Shown here one piece after another: positions 1 to 10,815 of a stretch of DNA of 64,000 nt (position 1 is its first letter; every line of letters starts with the position of its first letter). The translations under genes and the position numbers were made by a program. Where the stretch lies: contig NC_045449.1 in the NCBI RefSeq assembly GCF_002776525.5, positions 823,124-887,123 of the forward strand, written 5' to 3'. The notes beneath the pieces were generated by a model, which did not search any database, was not told where the DNA came from, and saw nothing but the letters and a program-made list of their open reading frames with translations. The stretch is from Piliocolobus tephrosceles. Lineage: Eukaryota > Chordata > Mammalia > Primates > Cercopithecidae.

Positions 1-208
1 CTCCCGGGTTCACGCCATTCTCCTGCCTCAGCCTCCCGAGTAGCTGGGACTACAGGCGTCCGCCATCTCGCCCGGCTAGTTTTTTGTATTTTTAGTAGAG
101 ACGGGGTTTCACCGTGTAGACCAGGATGGTCTCGATCTCCTGACCTCGTGATCCACCCATCTCGGCCTCCCAAAGTGCTGGGATTACAGGCTTGAGCCAC
201 CGCGCCCG
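1..208 (-). mobile_element. Alu, minus orientation, cut by window edge
   Basis: Begins mid-element at the window edge and ends with the reverse complement of the Alu head (gagccaccgcgcccg). The caggcttgagcc variant suggests the AluYR lineage. Confidence 0.9.
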
Positions 209-1747
209 ATTCTCACAGCACATTTAGTCACGGAAAAGGGTGAAAAATGCATTTGAGCCTTTGGGAACATCTTGCTTATCTAGAACAAAACCCACCCGGG
301 ACCGAGTGGGCAGGGCGTGGCCCCTCAGTGTGCTGTCCCTGCCGCCAAAGGCCCCCTGGGCTGCTTGCCTGCTCCTCCTCCCGGGAAGGACGGGGTGTGG
401 CCGGGTCTCCCAGCACAGCCAGACATGGCAGCCTGAGGCAGGAGGGGCTGAGCCTCCCTGTTCTTTCTTCATCCTGGATTCCCGAACACCTCCCTTCCAC
501 CCAAGCTCCGAGCTCATGGTGGCCAGAAGCAGGCCCTGGGAGCCAGGGACCTGTGGACTCAACAGCCACATTTTTCTGTCTGGGTTCAGTTTCCACAGCT
601 GTCAAGTCAGGAGTTTGGAACAGACAAACGGTCTCCGGTGATATTTCTTTTCTGCTGAGGATGCACCCCTGCCTTTATTTCCAAATGAAATTTTATGCCG
701 AAGTCTCCCTGCCCACCTGGTCCGATAAAAGCAGAAGCAGAGAGAGCAGGGGCCCTGGCTGAAGAGGGGCTGTAGGGCCCACCTGTTCACACCTGCTTTT
801 CCACCACCCGTCGCCTGCCTTGGAGCTCACGTCCCTCCCGGGAATTCCCAAGCCCCACAGGCAGAATCTGAGGCACACCCCACCGCCCTGCCCTCCTTTC
901 AGGCATCTACAGCTCAGACCTTAGGTTCTGTGCGTGGGCCGCCAGCAGCCTCCAGCAGCCCCTACAGGCAGTTCTCCCAAGGGCCTCGCTCTTCCTGGAG
1001 GTGGGGGATGTGTGGGGGTGAGAGAGATTAGGGCCTTTGTAAGGACGCCTCCGGGTCAGACGTTGAACCTGCAGCTCATGTCTTGTCTCCACTTATCTCC
1101 CTGCTTTGGGAAACTCAGGACTTTTGCTCTGTGGCTGTGGGTTCGCCTCGGCAGCCTCGCAAGGGAACAGCGCCTGTCTAGTCAGTCAGGCGGGCGTGTC
1201 TACGTCATCTTGCATCTCCAGTCACGCTAGGGTCTTTCCTAAAGGCAGGGCAGCTCAGCCTTGCCTCCAACGTGTGAACACGCTGTGCCCAGCCCTCCCT
1301 GCCCCAGCCCAAGGCTGCAGGCTGCACTGGGGCTTAGACCCTCAGCCAGCACCACCACTGTCCACGGCAAGGCAGGGGCTGGCCATGAGGGGGCTGCTGT
1401 GAGTCTGCGGGGGCCGCAGGCTTGAGAGAGGCCAGCAGAGCCGACCCTAAAGGTGACCCCCGCTCGGCATTCATCTGCAGCCTCAGCCCTAACTCTAGGA
1501 ATTCTCTAGCAACCCTTCCGTGGTGTCCTTCTCTCGAAGCTTTCAGAAAACACGGAAAGTGGGACAACCCTGGGGCTGATTCTTTGGATTCCGAGGGGGA
1601 AGCAGTAGCCTCCGCCTGCAGGGAGGAGCCGGGCAGCCATCTATGTCTGCGGCCTTTGCCTCGGAGAGTTTACTGAATGCCCACAGGCCCAAGACGACAC
1701 TCTCTGAAGGGTCACCCGAGGTTGGCCGGCTGAGATCAAACGCGGGT

Positions 1748-1870
1748 CCTGTGTCTCGAGTCTGGGAGCCCGGCACCCACCCAGGTCCTCTGCGCCTCTT
1801 AGTCTGAGAACCCAGCACCTACCCAGGTCCTGTGCCTCTGAGTCTGGGAGCCTGGCACCCAGAGCTGAGA
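1748..1870. repeat. Short tandem repeat, about 45-bp unit
   Basis: About 2.5 imperfect copies of gagtctgggagcccggcacc followed by cacccaggtcctctgcgcc. Confidence 0.75.
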
Positions 1871-3454
1871 ACACCTTGGTTTTGGTTTGTCGGGAGGCTG
1901 CATGTTCTCAGGGCCTGACTGCATTGGCTCCTGAGGTCCTGTCTGGACCGGCTTCTCTGCGTGGTGCCCGCCCCTCAGAGGTGGGTCAGGGGGAGCGGGC
2001 ACCCAGCCTGCCTGACAAAGTGGCACTTCCCAGGGGTGGAGGGGAGCGGGGGGAGCCGACTGACGCCTCCATCTGTTTCTGGTTGGATGCTTCCTGCCCA
2101 GAATCCACTGGGCAGAATCCAGGCTCCCAAAATCAGGAACACCTGGGCGATGGAGGCGGCCGAGCAGGGCTGACGAGAGAGGTTTGTGCCCCATGTTTGG
2201 AAAAGCTTTCGATGGCAGGGCAGGCGTTCTCGAGGGACCCCGCCCCTGACTTCCGCCACCCAGGACAGGCTCTGCCGCCCACTCTCCAAGGAGAACCAGG
2301 CGTCCAGACCTGCCTTGAAGAGGGACAGCAGGTGGGAGTCTGGGCTGCAGAACAAATGCGCGTGAAACAGCTGGGGCGGGCGGGGCCAGAGCAGGACAAT
2401 GGCTGCAGTCAGGGGGCCCTGAGAGGAAGTGGAGAGTGAGGAGGAAGTAGAACCAGGCCTGGGGTTCAGCCTCCCGGGTCCCCATGTGCCTGGGGAACTG
2501 GCATAGGGGTGGGGGTGGCGGCAGAGGGAGGAGCCCCACGCGGGCCAGCTGTGAAGGCAGCAGGGAGGCAGAACTCCTACGCCAGGAGCTGACGCGCAGC
2601 CTGACATGCGCTCCTGGCCTCGGTGGGCGCCGACGCGGGACTGATCTTCCAGGGAGAGGCCACTCCAGTGTCCCAGGACAGGGAGCTAAGGGGGCTGTGA
2701 GGGCCAGGACAGGGGTTGGGGACAGGCGAGGTGGAACCAAAGGGAAAGGCCTGTCTTCCTTCCCAGTTGAACCAAGGCCTCCCTCAGGGCCAGGGGCCCA
2801 GCTGTGGTCAGCGTGGTCCAGGCATGACGCCTGGAAGGATGAACGGGGGAAGGCACTGAGGACCCCCATTGACAGACGTGGATTATCTGCCTGGGAGGGG
2901 TCCCAGGACCACCCGTGAAGAATGAGAGGGCCGGAGCGGGAAGGGGCTCTGGGCTAAGATTCCAGGGTCCCCAGGATGCGCAGGACCCCCAGGCAGAGTT
3001 GAACGGGGACAAGACACCCCTTGGGGGCCAGAGGGAGGGAAGTGGGGCAGGGGAGCCCTTGACTCCTGCCCCGGCGGGCTCCGGCCCCACGTTCGCTGCA
3101 AGCTTCCTCGTGCTCTGCAGAGTAATTGAAACCAGAAGCTGCGCCCTAGCCGCTGACAAAGGCCCCTTGTTCCCGACCACACCAAGCCAAGCTCAGAGCT
3201 GCCGCGCTGGGTCATGGTAGGGAAACCTCAGGCCAGCAGGCGGTGAGGGCCCCAACCTTGACTTCCCCGCCCCTACTCTGAGGTTGATTCAGCAAAGCCC
3301 AGTCTGACCCCATCAGCTTAAGAAATAATTCTGCCTCGGCCAGCCAAAGGCCCCGACCCAGGGGACCACTTGTAGGTGACAGCCTTTAGGAGGGGGCTGC
3401 TGGACAAGGGACACCCAGAACCACTGGAGGGTGCTCGAACCTGCCAGCTGAGGG

Positions 3455-3640
3455 CAAACCAGTACTGACTCCATGCCAGGCCCTGGGTCCAGGGTTTCAT
3501 GGACCCTCATACTCAGTCCTCGTTACAGCCCATCTGACAGGTCAGGAAGCTGAGGCTCAGCGAGGCAAAGACACTCACTCTGCTCTCCCAACTAATGACG
3601 GAGAAAGCTAGACTCAGCCCCCCAAGATCCGTCTGGCCTC
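3455..3640 (+). mobile_element. MIR fragment
   Basis: Order of diagnostic words: tgccaggccctggg, cctcgttacagccc, gtcaggaagctgaggctcag, acactcactctgctctcc. Confidence 0.7.
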
Positions 3641-3685
3641 AAAACCCCGGCAACACTGGCTGAATGATCCAAGTTCTCGTTTTCC

Positions 3686-3978
3686 TTTTTTTGAGACAGA
3701 GCCTCGCTCTGTAGCCCAGGCTGCAGTGTAATGGCACAATCTCAGCTCACCGCAACTTCGCCTCCCGGGTCCTGGTTCAAACAATTCTCCCGCCTCAGCC
3801 TCCCAAGTCGCTGGGATTACAGGAGCCCGCCATCATGCCCTGCTAATTTTTTTAAATTTTTAGTAGAGACGGGGTTTCACCTGTTAGCCAGGCTGGTCTC
3901 GATCTCCTGACCTCATGATCCGCCCACCTCGGCCTCCCAAAGTGCCGGGATTACAGGCGTGAGCCACCACGCCTGGCC
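3686..3978 (-). mobile_element. Full-length Alu
   Basis: T-tract, then both arms, ending gcctggcc. Flanked by an imperfect target-site duplication starting aagttctc. Confidence 0.93.
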
Positions 3979-4214
3979 TAAGTTCTCTTGTTTTCTTTAC
4001 TAGATGGTGAAGTCCTGGTCATTCTTTGTACCCACAGCCCAGGGCCTGCCATTCAGAAGATGTATCATAAACAGAAACAAGTGAGTAAACTCGTGAAAAG
4101 TGTGGACATGCATGTCACAGCACTGACTGGCTCTTCCAGATACGTGAGATCCTTTAAGCTAGTGCTGAAGGTGGAGTAGGAATAGTTATTCCCATTGAAT
4201 CAATAAAGAAACTT

Positions 4215-4510
4215 GGCTGGGCGCGGTGGCTCACACCTGTAATCCCAGCACTTTGGGAGGTTAAGGCGGGCGGATCATGAGGTCAGGAGATCAAGACCAG
4301 CCTGGCCAACACGGTGAAACCCTGTCTCTACTAAAAATACAAAAATCAGCCAGGTATGGTGGCGGGCACCTGTAATCCCAGCTATTTGGGAGGCAGCGGC
4401 AGGAGAATTGCTTGAACCCGGGAGGCGGAGGTTGCAGTGAGCCAAGATCATGCCACTGCACTCCAGCCTGGGCTACACAGCAAGACTCTGTCTTAAAAAA
4501 AAAAAAAAAA
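4215..4510 (+). mobile_element. Full-length Alu
   Basis: Starts ggctgggcgcggtggctcac and ends in a pure A-tail; both arms are present. Confidence 0.94.
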
Positions 4511-5506
4511 TAGAAGGAGGTGTAAATGCCATCAGATTTGCCAATCTGGGCTTTGTGAGCCATTCCCAGTCCCGAGGCAGGGGACTGGCCTTCATGACCT
4601 CCTCAGAATGTCAGTTCTAGTATCTCTGATCTCTCTCAAGCTTCCAGGTGGCAGGCCAAGAATGTCAAAGACACTACCTCTTCCTGCCACTCCTCCCGTC
4701 AGACACAGGCTCCAAGCTTTGGAAGGGAAAGGGAGGAAGGGGAGGGACCCCATCAGGCCCAAACTCTGCCGTCGGGGGTGACGGTGAGCCACTGCCCCCA
4801 AACTCTGCTGTCGGGGGTGAGGGTGAGCCAGGGCCCCAGTATGGAGATGTTGGAGCTTCCTTCTTGGCCTAGAACCTGCCCCTCCCACCACAGGGTCTTC
4901 AGCGCTGCTGTGCCCAGGGAGGGCGGCCCTGCCAGGCATGCAGGGAAGTGCAGCTGCCTCCCAGGCACAGGGAGCAGAGGTGGAGTGTGGGGTGAGGGCT
5001 GTCCGCAGCCTGCGGTGAGCGAGCGAGGGAAGGATGAAGCAGGGCGGGGGAGCAGGCAGGGGGTGCAGAAGGCCCCTAGGGTTTAAGTAGCTCCTTGGTC
5101 TCAGACCCTTCTCCAGTCTGGGGACTGTGGCAGAAACTTAGCTGTGGGGCCCCAAGGGAAAGCTCTTTCCTCAGAGCCAGCCAGCCAAGAAGGGCCGGAC
5201 CCTGGGAATATGCTAATCAGCTTGCGGGTAGGTCGCTCCAACGGCAAGGCTGGAAATAGAGTAGGATAAACAGACTGGAGTCCCCTGGGACCAGGAACCA
5301 GGGCAGACTACGTGGGGGGCAGGGGCAAGACCCGGGCGGTGGGGGCTCCCAGGTAAGCGGACTGGGATAGTGTCCCTGAGTCTGGGGCCCTTGTTCACCC
5401 ACTAACAAGCTCTGTGACTGCGGCTGTCTCGCTCACCCTTGCTGGTGTCCATTTCCTTCTCTCCGAAAAGCGGGATTGGATTAAGTGCCCTCTAAGATTT
5501 CTTCCA

Positions 5507-5805
5507 GGCCAGGCGCAGTGGTTCACGCCTGTAGTCTCATCACTTCGGGAGGCCGAGGCGGGCAGATCGCCTTAGCTCAGGAGATCGAGACCAGCCTGGT
5601 CAACACAGTGAAACCCCGTCTCTACTAATAATATAAAAATTAGCCAGGTATGGTAGTGGGCACCTGTAATCCCAACTACTCGGGACGCTGGGGCGGGAGA
5701 ATCGCTTGAACCTGGGAGGCAGAGGTTGCAGTGAGCCGAGATTGCGCCACTGCACTCCAGCCTGGGCAAGAAAGAGAGACCCCATCTCAAAGAAAAAAGA
5801 AAAGA
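5507..5805 (+). mobile_element. Full-length Alu
   Basis: Starts ggccaggcgcagtgg. Both arms are present, with a tail of A and G. Confidence 0.93.
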
Positions 5806-6830
5806 CTTCTTCTGGCCAAAACCCCCACGAATCCTCTCCTTTTATTCATTCTTTCTACTGGCGTTGCTCACAGCTCCCCCGCCACCCCTGCTGAGGCTCC
5901 TGAATTTCCTGGGACCCTCCCTTCATATTCCTTCCTCCCTGGAATGCCCACCCTACTCCTTTCTGCAGATGCAGAGCCTACCCACCTTGCTAGAATAACA
6001 CAGAGCCTTAGCATAGCAACTGCACTGGCCGTTTTATACAATGATTTCTATAAACAATATAAAGTACTTTTAACAAAGTATCCAAAAAGGTGCTTAGGAA
6101 GACTCCATACAGCCCTAGAAAAAAAGGAGATTTATAATAATCCATGTAAGTATACAAACAGACAAACCAGGCCCTGATTAAATCTCTATAAAAATGTGTA
6201 TACCTCAAGAAGGGAAAAGGCACCGAATAAATTGGCTGCTTCGGAGGAGTAGGAGTGGGGATGGTTTCTGATTATGTTTCAAGTCTCTCTGCTTCTACTG
6301 CAATTTTCTTTCTCATACAAACATTGCTTCCGGAATTAAAAAACCCAGGGCTTCCAAATCACTCCCGTTCCACCTCCTCCTTGAAGCCTCCCTAATTCCA
6401 GCCCAGGGTGACCCTTCTCCCTTTGAATTCCTGCGGGACAATCTTCCGTCCTCTTACAGCAGGAGGCAGCGGGGCATCTAGAAACGGGCTCTGCAGCCAG
6501 CTGTCCGCCCTGGCTCACCCCTGGGCACATGGCCTTGGCCGGGCTCCTCCCAGCTTCCTCGTCTTTCTAGCTGTGATGACATTCCTCTCCCACAGGGTCC
6601 TGGGAAGATCCCCTGAGATAGCAGATGGAAGCATTTAGCACAGTGCTGGGCTCGTCCTGGGCTCGCTGATGTGTGCATGGCTATTGTGACTGGCATCTTG
6701 CGTTCTTCTCACTGGAGAACATGGATCAACGGACTTGTCTTTCCAATCTGACAGTGGGTCCCTTGAGGCCAGGACCCTGCACCTGCGGAGGTGGGACCTC
6801 ATAGATCACACTAAGTGCCCTTCCTCCTCT

Positions 6831-7500
6831 TTTCTTTTCTTTTCTTTCTCAGACAGAATCTCACTCTGTCTCACCCAGGCTGGAGGGCAATGGAGCAATC
6901 TTGGCTCACTGCAACCTCCACCTCCCAGGTTCAAGTGATTCTCCTGCCTCAGCGTCCCAAGTAGCTGGGACTACAGGTGCCCGCCACCATGCCTGGCTAA
7001 TTTTTGTATTTTTAGTAGAGAGGGGATTTTGCCATGTTGGCCAGGCTGGTTTCAAACTCCTGACCTCAGGTGATCCCCCGGCCCTGGCCTCCCGAAGTGC
7101 TGGGATTACAGGCACGCACCACCACACTCCGCTAATTTTTGTATTTCTAGTAGAGATGGGGTTTCGCCATGTTGGCCAGGTGGATCTCAAACTTGCATCC
7201 TCGTAATTCGCCCGCCTTGGCCTCCCAAAGTGCTGAGATTATAAGCGTGAGCCACACACCCAGCTAAGTTTTGTATTTTTAGTAGAAACAGGGTTTCGCT
7301 ATGTTGACGGGGGGGGGAAGGGGGGGTGGTCAAACACCCAACCTTGTAATCCGCCCACCTCGGCCTCCCAAAGTGCTGGGATTATGGACATGTGCCACCA
7401 TGCCCAGCTAATTTTTGTATTTTTAGTAGGAACAGGGTTTCGCCATGTTGGCCAGGCTGGTCTCGAACCCCCGACCTCGTGATCTGCCCGCCACAGCCTC
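6831..7500 (-). mobile_element. Alu with internally amplified segment
   Basis: Begins as an ordinary minus Alu, but the segment from gctaatttttgtatt to the head region recurs at 6996, 7131, 7263 and 7407 (periods 135, 132 and 144). The last copy is truncated. A G9-AA-G7 run interrupts copy three at 7309-7326. Confidence 0.9.
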
Positions 7501-7744
7501 CTGCTCTTTCCCACGTGTGCTCCTCTCCTTCCTCCCAGGGGCACCAGGCACAAGTGTCCCCTGCCCCGGGGACTCCAAGACAAAGGAGACTTGCCTTATG
7601 CCATAAAGCAGCACCTCGGCTGCCTCTCCAGGCCACCAGCCACGCCACGGCCCTCTGCCAGGCTGGGGGACTTGTCGACAAAGGCCTGAGACGTGGGGCC
7701 AGTGCACAGAGGAGGAAGCATGGCCTTCCCCACATACCGTACGC

Positions 7745-7875
7745 AGAGGTGGCTGGACCAAGGTACGTAACCTCAGCACCCCAGTGTCCTCATCTGTAAA
7801 ATGGGGCGCAGGGAGTGTCCTTCTCCCTGGAGGACCACGACAAGGATCACACGAGGAAATGACGTTCGGGAAGCG
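7745..7875 (-). mobile_element. MIR fragment
   Basis: Contains gtgtcctcatctgtaaaatg and the following ggatcacacgaggaaatga, the MIR core in reverse. Confidence 0.65.
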
Positions 7876-9829
7876 GCCTCCAGGAGCACGAGGGCTGGAC
7901 ACACAGCGGTGACGCGTGCTGCCATCTGTCTGTCACCAAATGCTGCCCCCACCCCAGCCCGTCACTCAGACTCCTGCCCCACTGCCCCATCAGGCGACCC
8001 AGAGTGGGGGGCCTCATCACAGCAGCAAACGCCTGTGCTTAGGCCGTAGGGCCCTTGCTTTCTCTGGATGGGCTGGTGGGAGGGGGCCTAGAGAGAAATG
8101 GGGACCCCAGAGGCAGCCCTCCTCCTCCTGCCTTTCCTTCAGGCCCTCTGAATATCCCCCAGGGCTGGACCCTATCTCAAAGCCACCTCCGACTCTGTCC
8201 TCACCGCCTGCTGGGGGGCAGCAGAACGGCATTCCAGAGCCAGTGCCAGTTCCCTTCCTTAGATGCGTGGCTGGAGGGGAGGCAAGGACAAGCTGTGGGG
8301 ACAGACTGTTCCATGACTCCGTGGGGCCCAGGTTCGTGGGAACAGCTCTGTTTCGACTCTTCACCCAGCCTGGCCATCCGCGGTGGCTCCGAGGGCAGTG
8401 ACAGGCGACGCTTCCTGAGCCACGCCCCTGAGGGATGCCTCCCCCACCGAAGGAAGCGGGTGAGATGGTTCTGCGGCGGAGGGCCAGGGCCGGGTCTTGG
8501 CACTCTGAGTGCTGGGGGACTTCAAAGGCCTCCAGGGGACTCTGGCTCTGAACTGCCCGCTCACAGACCCAGGTCAGCTGGCAGCAGGAAGGTTTGTGTT
8601 TCTTTTAATATCAACTCCCAGGCATTTAACATTCCTCGAAGCTTAAACACAGAAACATTTCCCTTACCAGACTCTGCCTTCTGCTTTGCCAAACATAACC
8701 TGGCTTCCTTCCTCCCCCACAGCCTCCATCTGCTCCTGTCTCTAAGAGGCTTGCGGGGACTGATGGTGAGTTTCCCCCGGGGCTTGTGCAGCTGAGTGAG
8801 AAGGAGGGAGGCGATGGGGCTGAAGTCCAGGTGGGGGAATGTGTCCTTGGGCCCCGGAGGCTGAGTTCTCGAGGGGCTGGGGCCCACCGTGCCCACAGAG
8901 CTGGCTGCCTGGCACACCCCCTTAACTCTTCTATTCCACAGCCACCAGTGGCCCAGGGAGTGTGGCGTGGCGGCCACTCTTGTCTCTTGCCTAGGCGTCT
9001 CCCAGGGCTGGACGAGCCAGCCCAGAACCCTTCCGTGCCTGTCCCAGGGACCGGGAGATGGGGCTGTCACCCCTTATCCCTGCAGAGAGCAGGTCCCAGG
9101 GACGAAATCTCTAGAGCCCATTTCCTAAATAACGAAGGACTGGCTGGTAGTTGCCTGGCAGCCCTGTCTCCCTAGCGACGAGTACTGAGAAGCAGGGTGC
9201 CGGCCCCACAGCATCAGAAAGAGACGTGTTTAGGAACACGGGGCGTATGCGGCAGAGGCCAGGCCCCTCCATGTGGGGCCCCTGGTTCAAACACTGGAGC
9301 CTGAGACGGGGCGGGGAGTGGGAGACCCACACGGCTCCCCGGGGGCAATGCTACCAAGGACCTGCAGGTAAGAGCCAGACACCCAACTCGGTGGCCCTGA
9401 CAATGCATCAGAGAACAAACGCTTCCTGCTAAAAAGCATCGTTCAGCCCCCTGTTGTAGACGGAGCCATCACAGCCTGCGCCTGGATCACGTCCGGGGCT
9501 ACTGTTAAGAAGCCCAGTGAGCCCAACGCCCGAGGCTCAACCCCAGTACGTGTTAGTTACCGTCTCCCTTCATTTCATGGTCACAGGATCTACCCCCAAA
9601 CCAGACCACTTGTGGCACAGCGTGAGGCCACCCGAGGGGCCAGACGGGAGTGTGAAGCCACCACGCCACGCCTTTCCTGCTCCCAAGCCTAGTTCTCTTA
9701 ATAGCCCAGTGAATAACAGCCATCTTCAAAACTGGCAGAATGTTTCAGAGACACAGGCAGCACACACAAAGGCCCTTTTCCTACCTATGTTTGTAGGGAA
9801 CCAAAAGCACAGTTGAGGTATAAATGCTC

Positions 9830-10105
9830 TTTTTTTTTGGAGACAGGGTCTCACTCTATCACCCAGGTGCGATCTCGGCTCGCTGCGACCTCCACCTCCC
9901 AGGTTCAAGCGATTCTCCTGCCTCAGCCTCCTGAGTAGCTGTCACTACAGGTGCACGCCACCATACCCAGCTAATTTTTGTGTTTTTAGTAGAGATGGGG
10001 TTTCACCATGTTGGTCAGGCTGGTCTTGAACTCCCGACCTCGTGATCCACCTGCCTCAGCCTCCCAAAGTGCTGGGATTACAGGCATGAGCCACTGCGCC
10101 CAGCG
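9830..10105 (-). mobile_element. Alu, slightly shortened
   Basis: T-tract to ccactgcgcccagc, with a small deletion in the right arm. Flanked by repeats of taaatgc. Confidence 0.9.
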
Positions 10106-10683
10106 GCATAAATGCCCTTAACCTCAGGTGCAGCCTCTCTAACACCCAAGTCCCCACCGGAAGCCTCAGGCTCCCAACACAGCTGAATAAGGTCCAGCCA
10201 CCCCAGCAACAAGTCAGAGACCACCCCCGGCCCCCGAGCCAAGCACATGGCCCCTAAGTTCTTCGGGCAGAACAGCAAACGCCTGGTCTGTGTGCCTCCC
10301 TCCGGCCCCCGTCAACGGCAGACACTGCTCCTCACACGCAGCATTCCTCCCCCCGTTCACCGACGCAGCCTCAGAATCCTTCTCACTACGGCGTTCCGCA
10401 AAAAAGCCACCCATAGACTAAAGCTGGGGTGTGAAAACAAAGCTGGATGCTTCCATCTCTCAGAAGCGTGGATGGCCCACCTGAGGCTCCAGGCACACAC
10501 CTGGGCTTCCGAGGCCACAATAAGCGGCCACCTCCAGCAGGAGAGAACCACCTCCTGGGGAACTTTCCTCCAACCAGCTTGGAACCAAAATCACCGAAGA
10601 GCAGGCTCCTTGACCAGGACTCCTTTTCAACTGCAACCACTTCCCAGAGGCTCCCCAGCCTTGCCGTGGCGCCCTGGCCTCAC

Positions 10684-10815
10684 CTGGATCTGCCCTTTGC
10701 CCATGATCTTGTCCACGATCTCGTTGTTGTCCTTGTTGACCTTGGTCTTGTCATAGCACTTCTCATAGCACAGGATCCTCAGGGACTGGGAACCCTCCAG
10801 CTCGATCTCAAACTC
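10684..10815 (-). CDS. ABR: ABR exon n: end of C2 domain
   Basis: This exon has 132 bases and 44 codons and is phase 0 at both ends. The acceptor is CTTTCCCCAG and the donor GTGAGG. It encodes [40 protein letters not shown] and GQIQ (segment residues 472-515). The next exon, expected to begin LDPQ, was not found down to position 1, so the following intron exceeds 10.6 kb. Confidence 0.97.

Larger units (their letters stand above)
1..10683 (-). other. ABR: ABR intron after exon n (5' part)
   Basis: No exon is recognised here. It holds Alus at 1-208, 3686-3978, 4215-4510, 5507-5805, 6831-7500 and 9830-10105, MIR pieces near 3455-3640 and 7745-7875, and a short tandem repeat at 1748-1870. Unique GC-rich sequence fills 210-3450, 4560-5500, 7880-9820 and 10110-10683. 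It contains open frames of up to 356 codons, but none has a recognisable domain. Confidence 0.85.

Noticed and set aside
1799..2869. 356-codon minus-strand open frame
   Set aside because: GC-rich intron with several overlapping open frames; the protein is Pro/Arg/Ser-rich with no domain, and no splice context supports it.
1..10683. Search for the next ABR exon (RhoGAP side)
   Set aside because: No minus-strand segment encodes LDPQTVE-like or RhoGAP sequence, so the exon must lie beyond the window.
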